Below, piece by piece: positions 11,301-20,400 of a stretch of DNA of 64,000 bases. Position 1 is the first letter of the stretch. The number at the start of each line of letters is the position of its first letter. Below the pieces are notes generated by a model, which was not told where the DNA came from, did no database searches, and saw only the letters and a list, made by a program, of their open reading frames with translations. Both the position numbers and the translations under genes were made by a program. The stretch is from Gracilibacillus sp. YIM 98692. GTDB taxonomy: Bacteria; Bacillota; Bacilli; Bacillales; Amphibacillaceae. Location: positions 455,109 through 519,108 of the forward strand of contig NZ_WIXM01000001.1 of the NCBI RefSeq assembly GCF_010993965.1, in the 5' to 3' direction.

Positions 11301-11776
11301 TGATCAATTATTGGGGCCGATCCATCTGGTACTATTCTTATTTCTTCTTCCCCGCTTGTAATATAGGCCTTTGTTAGTGAGTCGTTCTTGTTCACTTGAA
11401 TAAAGCGGTCACCAAACTCTTTTTCTGCAGTATCCCAGTCTTCTGTACTACGTAAAACAAACCCAAATTCATCCGTTTCAGGCGCAACAGCAATGTTGGC
11501 TACTGCTTTACCATCTTCATATAGATCAAAATCTATCTGATCATCCTTCACCCCTGTATTCCAAGCCCAAATGTTCCAGCCATCATATGTTTCATCATCA
11601 CGAATATAGGTAAAACGGACTGAACGTTCACTTGTGTCAGTGGTTTCAAAAGATTCGTTCGTATTCGATGAATCTTTTGCAAAGGTATTTTGAACTGGAA
11701 TATGTGGAATCCATAGACTGAGAAGCATAATTAGAACCATGAAAATGGACAACTTACAATTAATATGCTTTTTCAT
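5378..11776 (-). CDS. Cell-wall-anchored amylopullulanase (two GH13 domains)
   Basis: A 2132-residue secreted starch/pullulan-degrading enzyme. Visible order: signal peptide (1-33); CBM41-like module from about 52; GH13 alpha-amylase domain about 350-760 with DVVLNH, the nucleophile block FRVD near 573, GEAWG near 605 and SHDEE near 671; two more CBM41-like modules near 865 and 975; CBM48-like region near 1180; pullulanase-type GH13 domain with YNWGYDP near 1390, RFDMMGD near 1500, GEGW near 1528 and AHDN near 1620; a Pro/Asp/Gly linker; a pre-anchor domain shared with the protein at 17411; then LPDTA near 2095, a membrane span and an RRR tail. Start ATG follows AAAGGAGGAG. It hydrolyses alpha-1,4 and alpha-1,6 bonds outside the cell. 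LacI/CcpA-like operators lie upstream. Confidence 0.93.
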   Translation of the reverse strand: MKKHINCKLSIFMVLIMLLSLWIPHIPVQNTFAKDSSNTNESFETTDTSERSVRFTYIRDDETYDGWNIWAWNTGVKDDQIDFDLYEDGKAVANIAVAPETDEFGFVLRSTEDWDTAEKEFGDRFIQVNKNDSLTKAYITSGEEEIRIVPDGSAPIIDQGDATFFYRDKELFRSNEMDTIDKVELKFNGETHEMTYEPENERFVVTYQNIPNGENPYTYLVTKDGVTTEENDPYNTVDGTSIIDFQKADLTVNGSISPTEIDYNENAVLTVNIEGLTKGLNVSKIYADISSLGGSDKLAIDPALKEVTIAVDHDVTAGTKVIPLTVVDSYGNYYEGTTQVNVKTRQSVEESDFDWDESIIYFMLTDRFFDGDASNNDPYSLDYNTDLRGTYQGGDFKGITEKLDYLDSLGVNTIWISPIVENIKYDVRYNANDGVEGQPYYANHGYWASNFSKLNPHFGSMNDFHNLIDAAHERGIKIMVDVVLNHTGYGLKEIDGEVPVEEQPAGYPTNAERSQFSDMLRQGDNVGTDEVVGELAGLPDFKTEDPSVREQIIEWQTDWIEKATTPSGNTIDYFRVDTVKHVENTTWMAFKNAITEKMPEHKMIGEAWGASEDNDYGYLESGMMDSLLDFGFKDIAQSFVKGDVTGAHNELGARNDSIDNTATLGQFLGSHDEEGFLHSLGGDEGKLKVAASLQATAKGQPVIYYGEELGQSGANNYPYYDNRYDLAWDQVEGNDVLEHYKKIFNFRKTHAEIFAKGDRTTVGGSNSSKFLVFAREFKNKAAYVGLNVSKEARDLTLSVDSADAVVTDHYSGNTYQATETGEVTLSVPSNAEGGTVLLTVEGGTITDVISSGDSDEVDPIPDNNIRIHYQRTDGDYENYGAWLWNDVESPSANWPEGAAMFEKTDSYGAYIDVPLAEGAKNIGFLVMDVTEGDAGKDGGDKGFTITSPEINEIWIKQGSDKVFTYEPVDLPEDTVRIHYVRDNADYENFGVWNWGDVEAPSENWPTGATDFTGADRYGAYADIKLTEDAKEIGFIVLDESKGDAGKEGENKTFNLLDKYNRLWVRQGDDTVYVSPYWDVATGITSGEVISEDTILLNFTMTDGLNVDDLTSSLDIRGVDGSDITVDSAEITGDETAKVTASFDLDQLPLSITYEGRTVSADSSWKLIDDIYGYEGNDLGATYNNGDAALKLWAPKASEVVANFYDKEDAATPIGSAALTLEEDGVWSKEIAASDLGVSDLEGYYYQYEVTNDGVTKNVLDPYAKSMAAFTVDTKGTPGPDGDNVGKAAIVDLSDTDPEGFSHASIDGYEKREDAVIYEVHIRDFTSDPSIEDDLNARWGSYKSFIDKLDYIKSLGVTHVQLLPVMAWYYGDETKMDERELDYSANGNKYNWGYDPHSYFSPDGAYSEDVADAALRVKETKELIDAIHDAGMGVVLDVVYTHTAQTSILNDIVPNYYAFQDDDGNFLGGFGNNLATNRKMAEKLMVDSVEYWFDEYKIDGMRFDMMGDATYPSIQNAYEAAAAINPDALFIGEGWRTFAGHLDDPSLEGMGADQDWMDKTDDVGVFSDELRNELKSGFGSEGEPRFITGGARKIETILNNIKGQPSNTPADDPGDMVPYIAAHDNLPLYDVIAQSIQKDPSIPENDLEIHKRIRIGNALVLTSQGTAFIHAGQEYGRTKQWKAEGVPEQKYHELTGENGDPFKYPYFVPDSYDSSDAINMFEWDKVTDETAYPVNNLTQEYTQGLIELRRSTNAFRLGSMDEVDQHVTLVDAPEVKEEDLLIGYKNESTDGTGTYYVFVNADTKGRTISLTENLATNTVVVDDDEAGVEAVNERSGFVLSANSIKIDPLTTIVIKDSGETPADPNDRDPANGKNPTDGDTPDDGEGPTNGEDKSDGKNPNDPGNKDEKEVTKKEVKAKVKDGKVSLSPDDLKGIKKNGRLHVDFEKVENVIFSLSNEQVVLMKEQSITLELKNHEVIVNIPPVNLPAGDGSVHIKRMKDNESAKSAVYDFTVMSDGERIHTFTEEMTLSFKVSNDLEHPEQAKVYYYNEATQIWELIGGTYKEDDIVTAATNHFSTFTVFEKTFNEDEAKDIESPELPDTATDTYQLLLVGVVILILGLGFYVFTRRRYQFNK

Positions 11777-11811
11777 TTGAGTGTTCTCCTCCTTTAACTA
11801 ATTCACACAAA

Positions 11812-11825
11812 TGAAATCGTTTGCA
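11812..11825. promoter_or_regulatory. CcpA/MalR-type operator upstream of amylopullulanase
   Basis: TGAAATCGTTTGCA matches the catabolite-responsive element consensus with one mismatch and lies about 36 bases upstream of the amylopullulanase start. A related inverse-orientation site TGCAAACGATTCCG is at 11887-11900. The family-level match suggests glucose repression or maltose-type control; which regulator binds is not decidable. Confidence 0.6.
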
Positions 11826-11886
11826 TCAATTGGTAAAAAAATAAAGAATCTATCTCAATATATTAGATCCCCCCTTTCTTCTTTTG

Positions 11887-11900
11887 TGCAAACGATTCCG
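11887..11900. promoter_or_regulatory. Second LacI-family-type operator upstream of amylopullulanase
   Basis: TGCAAACGATTCCG repeats, on the other strand, the core TGCAAACGATT of the site at 11812-11825. Two such sites 75 bases apart flank the presumed promoter. The rest of the 529-base divergent gap to the gene at 12306 shows no coding sequence. Confidence 0.45.
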
Positions 11901-12305
11901 TTAACTGTGTTTTTTAATTCTACTATACATTTCCTCTTCTATCAACCATAAATACCATCCGTTTTTCCAAACCACGTGATAAAACTTGCCGTATTTGTCA
12001 CTTGGCTAACCTTCTTTAGGGCAATTTTCCATAGTTCACTCGGCTCGTTATCATTTCCCCTTTATTCCTTTTTCAATTTTCTATTATTTTATTTTCATAT
12101 ATGTAGTAGATTACCATTATACTTTTTCCACACATAAAAGTTGGAAATCCTTTTATGACAGTCTATTGATTTCTTCTAGTTTTATCGTCCTAAAAAAAGG
12201 GAACAGTAGAAAGGTCAACATATAATGAATAACCGAATTATTCAACGTTCAATCGTTTACTGCGCATATGCAAATTGTTTATACTTAATATAGGAGGAAA
12301 GCATT

Positions 12306-14555
12306 ATGAGTACTTTTCAAACACCAAGATATATCTTAGAATCGAAACGACAATGCGAAGTATCAGGTATGGACCCTGATGAAATTTTAAGGCCGGCAGT
12401 TAATATGACCGATAGCCAATTAGAAGAAAAAAGAGAATCCTATAGTGAAATACTAGAGGTTGTGAGCTTTTTTTCGAATAAATTACTAAACTCCTTAAAA
12501 GGAACACCTATTCTATTAGTTGTTTCAGATGAGAATGGGTTTGTTCTGGATTTAGCAGGAGATAAAACGATAAAAGCGACAGTAAATCAATTAGGTATTA
12601 AACCTGGAGCGCAATTTACCCAAGAGGATATGGGGACAAATGTGATAAGTTTGGCTTTACAGCAAAGGCATCCCATACAACTTATCGGAACGGACCATTA
12701 TCACAAATATTTACAACACATCGCTTGCTATGGGGTAAGTTTTCATTACACTGATGTGGATAACTTATTAGGCAGTATTTCTATAATGACAACGATTGAA
12801 TTACAAAATCCGTTGTACCTAAATATGCTATCGAATGTGGTTGATTCCATTGAAAGAGAATTATTATTACGAAAACAAAATAGAAAATTAAATATTATGA
12901 ATCAAGTGATGCTAACGAGAACAAGGAATGCCATTATCATCACAGATGCTAATGGTATCGTAACAGAATTTAATGAGTTTGCTGAAAAGTTATCAGGATT
13001 TACGAGAGAAGAAATAATAGGCAGGGATATTTATAAATCCCCAATAACAGGCAAGTATTTTCATGAAGTGATAAATAAACAAAAAAAGTTTACAGATGTA
13101 GAAATGAAATTTGAAAATAATAATGGAGACATGAGGATTTGCCTTTTTGATGCGCAACCGATTTATGACAATAAAAATTCAAAAATAATTGGAGCGTTTG
13201 CTCAGCTTCGTGACATCACTGAGCGTTACTTAATAGAAGAAAAATATAATTATTTAGCGTTCCATGATGAATTAACCGGACTTCCTAATAGGAGATACTT
13301 TCATAATGAATTAAATAAACTCTTAAATGACTATAACAACAATAAAAATATAGCACTTTTATTAATTGATTTAGATAGATTTAAATTAATAAATGATACT
13401 CTAGGTCATAGTAATGGAGATCGATTATTAAAATTAGTTTCTGAAAGAGTAAAAAATTGTATACAACCGGGAGATTTGCTTGCGAGAATTAGTGGAGATG
13501 AGTTTATTATCCTGCTTAAAAATATCAATGAAGTAAACGAAGCTACTAAAGTTGCTGATAAAGTCGTGGAACAATTCAAAAGTCCCTTTACTATAAATCA
13601 TAACCAGTTTCATACAACAGCTAGTTTAGGGATTGCCCTTTATCAAAGTGACGGGACAGATATCGAAAATTTCATGGTGCAGGTGGATGCAGCAATGTAT
13701 AAAGCTAAAGCCCAAGGGAGAAACGGTTATACTGTTTACAACCCTGATATGTACAAAGATTCTAGTAAAGAATTGTTTTTAGAAACTCATCTTCGAAAGG
13801 CAGTCGAACAAAATGAGTTTATCCTTCATTACCAGCCCATATTTGATATAAAAGCTGGTAAGGTTATCAGTTTTGAAGCATTGATAAGATGGGACCACCC
13901 TGAATTAGGTATAATACAGCCGAATGATTTTATATCGATAGCAGAAAAGACAGGACTTATTATACCAATTGGAGAATGGGTATTGGAAGAAGCTTGCAGA
14001 AAAAATAAAGAATGGCAAGACAAGGGGTTACCACCTTTTAAAGTTAACGTGAATTTATCTACTCAACAATTTCTAAAACAAAATTTAGTGGAAGTAATTA
14101 AAGAAATCTTGGAAAAAACGAAATTAGATCCTCAATATTTAGAATTAGAAATAACCGAATCAATGGCAATGGACTGTAAATATGCGGAAAAGGTATTAAG
14201 AGAATTAAGAAATATAGGTGTACAAATTAGCATGGATGATTTTGGAACAGGTTATAGTTCATTAAGTTATTTAAAACGTTTTGCTATTAACTGTTTGAAA
14301 ATTGATAAAGCTTTTGTTCGTGATATAATTAATGATAGAAATGATGCACAAATTGTTCGAACCATTATAGCCATGGCACAAGGATTGGGCCTCAAAGTTG
14401 TAGCTGAGGGAGTAGAAGATAGTCATCAATTTCAATATTTAAAAAATCAACAATGTGATTATGCACAAGGTTATTACTTTAGCAAACCAATACCTGCTAA
14501 AGAGTTAGAAGATCATTTTTATACCATACAAAAAGGCTTTAAACTATTAAATTAA
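12306..14555 (+). CDS. GAF-PAS-GGDEF-EAL cyclic-di-GMP signalling protein
   Basis: A 749-residue soluble protein for synthesis and/or breakdown of c-di-GMP. The N-terminal 190 residues resemble the GAF sensor at the front of AcoR-type activators. A PAS domain follows (about 200-315, TDANGIVTEFNE), then GGDEF (about 325-480, active-site variant SGDEF) and EAL (about 495-745) with intact EALIRW, ELEITES and DDFGTGYSSL motifs. The EAL catalytic residues look complete, so phosphodiesterase activity is likely; the SGDEF variant could still be active. No membrane segment is present. ATG follows AGGAGG. It is the first gene of a tight three-gene unit with a ThDP enzyme and a CMD protein, so its sensor may report on that chemistry. 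Confidence 0.92.
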   Translation: MSTFQTPRYILESKRQCEVSGMDPDEILRPAVNMTDSQLEEKRESYSEILEVVSFFSNKLLNSLKGTPILLVVSDENGFVLDLAGDKTIKATVNQLGIKPGAQFTQEDMGTNVISLALQQRHPIQLIGTDHYHKYLQHIACYGVSFHYTDVDNLLGSISIMTTIELQNPLYLNMLSNVVDSIERELLLRKQNRKLNIMNQVMLTRTRNAIIITDANGIVTEFNEFAEKLSGFTREEIIGRDIYKSPITGKYFHEVINKQKKFTDVEMKFENNNGDMRICLFDAQPIYDNKNSKIIGAFAQLRDITERYLIEEKYNYLAFHDELTGLPNRRYFHNELNKLLNDYNNNKNIALLLIDLDRFKLINDTLGHSNGDRLLKLVSERVKNCIQPGDLLARISGDEFIILLKNINEVNEATKVADKVVEQFKSPFTINHNQFHTTASLGIALYQSDGTDIENFMVQVDAAMYKAKAQGRNGYTVYNPDMYKDSSKELFLETHLRKAVEQNEFILHYQPIFDIKAGKVISFEALIRWDHPELGIIQPNDFISIAEKTGLIIPIGEWVLEEACRKNKEWQDKGLPPFKVNVNLSTQQFLKQNLVEVIKEILEKTKLDPQYLELEITESMAMDCKYAEKVLRELRNIGVQISMDDFGTGYSSLSYLKRFAINCLKIDKAFVRDIINDRNDAQIVRTIIAMAQGLGLKVVAEGVEDSHQFQYLKNQQCDYAQGYYFSKPIPAKELEDHFYTIQKGFKLLN

Positions 14556-14575
14556 TTTTGAAAGAAGTGGGAATA

Positions 14576-16210
14576 ATGGAGAAGGTTGCGACTCTATTAG
14601 CTAAACATTTCAAAAAATGGGGCATATCTGATGTTTTTGGCATTCCTGGCAAGGCAGTAGTACCCTTAATTTTAGAAATAACCGACCAGGATATTAACTT
14701 TGTAACAAGTAAACATGAGTGTGGTGCCGGTTATCAAGCTGCTGGTTTTGCTTTATTAAGCCAAAAAATTGGAGTTGCTGTTGGTACTTCTGGACCCGGC
14801 GGAACAAATCTTATAACCGCTGCAGGTCAGGCCAAAGCATCTCACCTTCCCATTTTAATTATAACTGGTCATCCTTCCATAAAAGATACTGGAAAAGCAC
14901 TTAGTCAAGACGCAACAGCATTTGGAACGGATATAGTTGAAATGTTTAAGCCTGTGACTAAGTTTAGTGCAAGAGTTGAAAGAGGAGATCAAGTTGAATC
15001 GTATTTTCAGCATGCATTAGAAAAAGCATTAACTGGATCAAAAGGCCCCGTACATCTATCAATACCAGCTGATGTATTAATAGAAGAAGTCCATCCCTTT
15101 GAAATGGATTTACCAGAACCCCAACATGTAATATCTACAAGATTAGAAGAGGTTATAGAATTACTGAATGATGCACAAAAACCCGTGTTATTCTTAGGAA
15201 AAGGTGTTCACTCCAGTAAAGCATATGAAGAAGTTAGGCAAGTTGCGGAATATTGGGATATACCTGTCATGACAACACCTGGTGGTAAGGGGAGTTTTAT
15301 TAGTAATCATCATTTATCATTAGGAGCGTTTGGGCTTGGGGGCCGCGATGAGGCTCACGATTACACAGAACATGGTATAGATTTGATGGTAGTCATAGGC
15401 AGTAAGTTAAGTGATATGTCATTGGCTGGACTGCAAAAAAATCAATACCCTGAAAAGGTTATACATTTTGATTATGATCAAACATTTATTGGAAAGTCTA
15501 TTAATGTACCTACCCTATTCATATCTGGTGATATAAAAGCAAATCTTAATATAATATTAGAAAATATAAATAGAAGAGAAAATCAGAGTAGTAACTATAT
15601 ATCTGCTAAACACGAAAAATCTATGAACGAGATAGGCATAGAAAATGGCATTTATATGTCCTCCAAAAGTGCTATTGAAATAATGAATGAGGTACTGCCA
15701 GAAGATACTATCATTTTTGGAGATGATGGCAGCCATACTTTTTATGCCATTCAATCTTATGATATTAAAAAACCTGGAACGTTCTTTTTTGATGATGTTT
15801 TTGGAGCAATGGGGCATGCTATAGGTTATTCGATTGGCGCTAAATTAGCATCTCCTAGTAAAAAAATTGCCTGTTTAACAGGAGATGGCTGCTTGCTTAT
15901 GCATGGGTCCGAAATATCAACTGCTGTTAGCTCCAATTCTTCCGTGATATTTATTGTGCTTAATAATAGCGGATTGGATATGGTGGATAAAGGGATGAAA
16001 GTAAATATAGGTAAGTCAGTGGGTACAACTTTTGATCCACCAGTAGATATCTATCAATATGCTCAATCCATGGGTGCAACAGCATTTAAAGCTAGAACAT
16101 CCAATCAATTATCAGACGCGCTGCATACAGCTTTAGTTATTAATGAAACATCCGTTATTGAGGTTATTGTCGATAATAATGAAATTCCACCAACTATGAG
16201 GAGAGGATAA
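14576..16210 (+). CDS. Thiamine-diphosphate-dependent enzyme, acetolactate synthase/pyruvate oxidase-like
   Basis: A 544-residue three-domain ThDP enzyme. The N-terminal pyrimidine-binding domain has the cofactor-activating glutamate in KHECGAGYQAAG (about residue 46), the middle domain is the central Rossmann-like type, and the C-terminal pyrophosphate domain has GDG followed by the LNNSG block. The substrate is probably a 2-oxoacid such as pyruvate, but specificity is not readable. ATG 14576 is preferred to a TTG 18 bases upstream because AGAAGTGGG precedes it and nothing precedes the TTG. It begins 20 bases after the GGDEF-EAL stop and ends 2 bases before the next gene, so an operon is very likely. 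Confidence 0.85.
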   Translation: MEKVATLLAKHFKKWGISDVFGIPGKAVVPLILEITDQDINFVTSKHECGAGYQAAGFALLSQKIGVAVGTSGPGGTNLITAAGQAKASHLPILIITGHPSIKDTGKALSQDATAFGTDIVEMFKPVTKFSARVERGDQVESYFQHALEKALTGSKGPVHLSIPADVLIEEVHPFEMDLPEPQHVISTRLEEVIELLNDAQKPVLFLGKGVHSSKAYEEVRQVAEYWDIPVMTTPGGKGSFISNHHLSLGAFGLGGRDEAHDYTEHGIDLMVVIGSKLSDMSLAGLQKNQYPEKVIHFDYDQTFIGKSINVPTLFISGDIKANLNIILENINRRENQSSNYISAKHEKSMNEIGIENGIYMSSKSAIEIMNEVLPEDTIIFGDDGSHTFYAIQSYDIKKPGTFFFDDVFGAMGHAIGYSIGAKLASPSKKIACLTGDGCLLMHGSEISTAVSSNSSVIFIVLNNSGLDMVDKGMKVNIGKSVGTTFDPPVDIYQYAQSMGATAFKARTSNQLSDALHTALVINETSVIEVIVDNNEIPPTMRRG

Positions 16211-16212
16211 AA

Positions 16213-16608
16213 ATGACTAATCAAAATGATAACTATAAAAGAGGTATGGATATACTAAAAAAAATTACAGATGAAGAAGGTATAGATACCATAAAAAGTT
16301 TTGGTGATTTTTATCCGGATTTTGAAAAAATGATGGTCTCTTTTGGTTATGGAGAGATTTACGCTAGAAAAGAATTAGATTTAAAACAAAGAGAATTAAT
16401 CACTCTTTCATCTTTAATTACACAAGGAGCATTTGAACAGTTAGATTTTCATATTAATGCTGCACTACGTGTAGGTTTGGAACCAAAAGAAATTGTAGAA
16501 TTAGTGACACATTGTGCGGCATATGCAGGTTTTCCTAAAGCTTGTACAGCAATGGTAAAGGTAATGGAAGTATTTAAAAAACAAAATATAAAATTAAACG
16601 ATGCTTAA
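16213..16608 (+). CDS. Carboxymuconolactone decarboxylase family protein
   Basis: A 131-residue all-helical CMD/AhpD-superfamily protein. The typical core with ELDLKQRELITLSSL and DFHINAALRVGLEPKEIVELV is present. The CxxC pair of AhpD peroxidases is absent, so a decarboxylase or lactone-handling role is more likely than a peroxidase role. The start is two bases downstream of the ThDP enzyme stop, with GAGAGGA as ribosome site. Its partner may be the ThDP enzyme; the actual substrate is unknown. Confidence 0.85.
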   Translation: MTNQNDNYKRGMDILKKITDEEGIDTIKSFGDFYPDFEKMMVSFGYGEIYARKELDLKQRELITLSSLITQGAFEQLDFHINAALRVGLEPKEIVELVTHCAAYAGFPKACTAMVKVMEVFKKQNIKLNDA

Positions 16609-16966
16609 ATCATACAGACCTGTCACAAGTGGCCACCCCTCCAATCATGGCTGAATGAATGGACAAAAGTCACGCCTGAATTTTATTGGCCAATACTTTG
16701 GAGATAATGCGTTTGTTGCTGTTGGCATGGAAACGGAAACAACATTCGAATGCTTCCTCCCTCTTCCTACATTTACACCATCAAACAAGGATCTATTATG
16801 GTTCTAATGAGGATACAATATAACTTTCTATCTACGATTTTTCTTCGCTCGGTAAATGATGTATTGACATTATTGCTGTATGCGTTTACAATATTTTTTG
16901 ATGATATAAGTTTATTTTATCAAAATTTTTCATACATACTTTCCATATCTTTTTTTAATTGCAAAA

Positions 16967-16980
16967 TAACAACGTTGTTA
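16967..16980. promoter_or_regulatory. Palindromic operator candidate (distal)
   Basis: Perfect 14-base palindrome TAACAACGTTGTTA, the same as the site at 17304-17317. It lies about 440 bases upstream of the PL9 gene and 337 bases upstream of the proximal copy, a layout compatible with DNA looping by a LacI-type repressor. The function is inferred. Confidence 0.5.
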
Positions 16981-17284
16981 TAACTCCACTGTCTTCATAA
17001 CCCTATCTATTAGCATAGTAGTTTTGCTACCTAAATATAAATAGTTAACATGCTTCATTTACTTTATCACGGTGAACAACCGTCCGTAAGACCCTCACAT
17101 CAAGACTTTTATTAATAAAAAAAGTATAAGTAAAGGATAACGGACGCTAGGACCCTGATAAGTTTCGCTAACCATCGCGGGGGTGAACCCCCCACTGATA
17201 GAAGTCTCTCTTTATTCATTGTCATAGAAAACTTCATCAAGAAATATCCAAAAAGTCTAATCCATTTGTTTCTCATTGTTAGGC

Positions 17285-17317
17285 AACAATGTTGTTCTAA
17301 TTTTAACAACGTTGTTA
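17285..17317. promoter_or_regulatory. Paired palindromic operators upstream of the PL9 gene
   Basis: AACAATGTTGTT (17285-17296) and TAACAACGTTGTTA (17304-17317) have centres 20 bases apart, so they lie on the same face of the helix. With the distal copy there are three near-identical palindromes in this gap. A pectin-responsive repressor is the simple interpretation; the regulator is not in the window as far as can be told. Confidence 0.6.
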
Positions 17318-17410
17318 TTCATAAATAATAGCCTAAATCTATTCAGAAAGGGGGATCAGGTTTTAACCTATTATAATTGAAAACCTATTAAAAAGTTAGG
17401 AGGCATTTTT

Positions 17411-20400
17411 TTGAAAAATCACAAACGTATGCTAGCAATATTAAGTATCTTTGTATTATTGTTATCAAACATCCAAGTCACGGCACTTTCAGCAAACACG
17501 GAAGATGCAGAAATGATCGACATCTCTAGTGATTGGCAAGGCAGCATCATGGGGAATGTAGGTGGTGATAATAAAATCACCTCAGAAAACTTTGGGATTA
17601 CAGAAAATGATGATGATTCCGTTACGCTAAAAAGTATCAATAACCGAGGTAAAATAGAAAGTGGTTCAGAAGGAATTGCTTACTATTTCAAAGAAGTTCC
17701 AACAGATACAAACTATACGATTTCTGCTACAGCAAAAGTAGATTCCTGGGACGCAAACAGCCAGGTTGGTTTTGGTATTATGCTTAGAAGCAATGTTCTA
17801 GATAATGAAAACGATAGTAGTTTTACTGGGGATTATGTTGCTGCAGGTAATATCAAACAGGAAATGAGAGGATTTTATAAGTACGCAGATGAGGATTTTA
17901 AGCATCCAGAAGATTTATATACGGGGCCTGCTCCCGCTGTTGGTGAAGAATATGAGCTAAGTATTCAAAAGTCAGCAAACTTCTATACCATAACGATTGA
18001 TGGAGTAGAAAAAACACTTGAACATACAGAAGATCTCAATTACGCTGGTCTATTCACATCAAGAAACACCGAAGTTACATTTAGTGATATCAAACTAGAC
18101 ATTGAAGGCCAACATAACTTAAGTGATCTTGACTTTAGTGTATTTGGTTCTAACACAGGGGATGATAAGAACCCAGACCCTACCTTCCATCCAGACAATT
18201 CCGTTACGATAGAAGCGAACGGTGGTAAGATCTCAAGTTCTGTAGATGGTATATCATACTTGCACAAGGATCTGCCGGCAAACGCTAACTTTGAACTAAA
18301 AACAAAAGCAACCGTTCATGATTTTGATGGAAGCGATAGCCAAGTATCATTTGGATTAATGCTCAGAGACGAAATTGGTGAACATAGAGATTCAAGTGGG
18401 CATGAATCTACATATGTATCCGTTGGTGCGCTTGATAAGGTCATGAAAGGTTTTTACAAGCAAGACAGCCGTCAAAAACTTGATGCTTTTGCCAATAACA
18501 GTGTACCTGCTGCAGATGAAGTATACGATCTAACTATTAAAAAATCAGGTGATACGTATGTGGTTACCTCTAATGGTGAAAGTGAATCCATCAGTGCTGA
18601 AAATTTATTTACAGATGAAGTGTACGCAGGGATTTTTGTAGCTAGAGGAGCTACGGTAACTTTCAGTGATTTTTCCATTAAAGTTGCTAAGAATGTAAAC
18701 GGTTTATCTGTAGACGACAGTAACATGGAAAAATCAGAATATTTAATTGGAGAAGAATTAGATGTAACAGGTCTGGAAGTAACAGCTGAATATGATGATG
18801 GATCCACGAAGGTCCTCTCTCCATCTGATTATATTGTTACCGGCTTTGACAGCAGTGAAGCTGGGACAAATACGATTACCATTAATTATAATGGGATAAC
18901 GGCAACAGTCGATGTCGAAATTGTTCCATTAACGGTTACAGAATTGCAAGTGAAATATTATCCAGCAAAAACTGTCTATTACAAAGAGGAGTCGTTTGAT
19001 TCTCAAGGGTTAGTGATTACGGCTGATTATAATAATGGTTATAAAACAGCAGAATTGACAGATGATTTATATACGATATCCATTTCTGGTCAAGAATTAC
19101 AAGAGGATGGCTATGTTTTTGAAAATGCAGGCACAAAAACGGTAACCGTTACATCAACGGAAACACCGGAAGAAACAACCACATTCAACGTCGAGGTAAA
19201 AGACGCTGATATTACAGGTCTTGACATTCGAAATCAGCCAACAAAACAAACGTACTTCCTAGGTGATGAATTAGACCTTTCCGGTATGTCTGTCTATGCA
19301 ACATACAGTGATTCAAATGATGTACAATTAATGAAAGGTGAATACGACGTAACAGGATTTGATTCTACTACTGTTGGTGAGAAGGAAATAAAGATCTCCT
19401 ACAAAGGCGAAGAAGCAACTCTCACAGTGAATGTAAAAGAAAAAGAGCTTCAAAATCTAGAAGTAACTTCCTATCCACAGACTACTTTTACAGTGGGTGA
19501 AGCGTTCAATCATAATGGACTAGACGTTTCCAAAGTGTATGACAGCGGGGATAAAGAATTGCTTGATGAATCTAGCTATACGGTCGATGCATCAGCATTT
19601 GATTCTACTACTGCAGGGACTTACGACATAACCATTCAACCAAACAATGAGGATATCTCCCCTATTTCTTACCAAGTAACCGTAAGAGATGCAGTAGATT
19701 ATGAGTGGAAAGAGATTCGATTTGGACAGTCCACATCGCATGATAAAAACACGATTACGTTTTTAGACGATAATACAGTGGAACTTGCCGCTGTGGGTGG
19801 TGCTGGTAAAATTACTGGTGATCACGATGGTATCACGTTCTACTATACAGAAATTGATGCGCAAAAAGATAACTTCCAGCTATCTGCAGATATTAAAGTA
19901 AAAGAATACGCAAAAACGCCACATGATGGACAAGAATCATTTGGGATCATGGCGAGAGATGCCATCGGTACTGATGGTGATTCATCCGTATTCGCTTCTA
20001 ATATCGCAGCTGTAGGTGGATATAGCGGCGGAACCAAGAATGATAATGGTACACAATTATTTGCTAGAACCGGTGTTGTATCTTCTGATGGGGAAGGCAG
20101 TCAAGGCATTCAAAAAAAAATGCTAAACAATGAAAAGCCTACCGCAGAAAATACGGAAAGCAACTATCGTTTAACCCTTGCTAAAACAAACAGTGGTTTC
20201 ACAGGCCAATTAAATGATGGAGAAGAAGAAATTATTTTTGAGCCTGAAATATTAAACGTACAAGATGATAAATTATATATCGGCTTCTATACGGCACGTG
20301 TAGCAACCATTGAAGTGAGCAATATCGACTTCACTGTAAGTGCTGCACAAACAGATGCACCGAAAGTGGTACCACCGGAAGAACCTGTTTCCCCTTCATT

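Larger units (their letters stand above)
16609..17410. other. 800-base intergenic region with repeat relic and regulatory palindromes
   Basis: No confident gene was found. A short open stretch 16655-16810 (about 50 residues, containing GDNAFVAVGMETETTF) looks like a gene remnant but was not recognised. 17070-17215 holds a dispersed intergenic repeat with CGTCCGT/ACGGACG arms and the block CCCCCACTGAT. Three copies of the palindrome AACAAYGTTGTT lie at 16969, 17285 and 17305. TATAAT at 17372-17377 is a possible -10 without a good -35 for the gene at 17411. Confidence 0.6.

Noticed and set aside
12256..12285. TTTACT-18-TATACT as promoter of the GGDEF-EAL gene
   Set aside because: The implied start would fall on the ribosome binding site itself, so it was not listed as supported.
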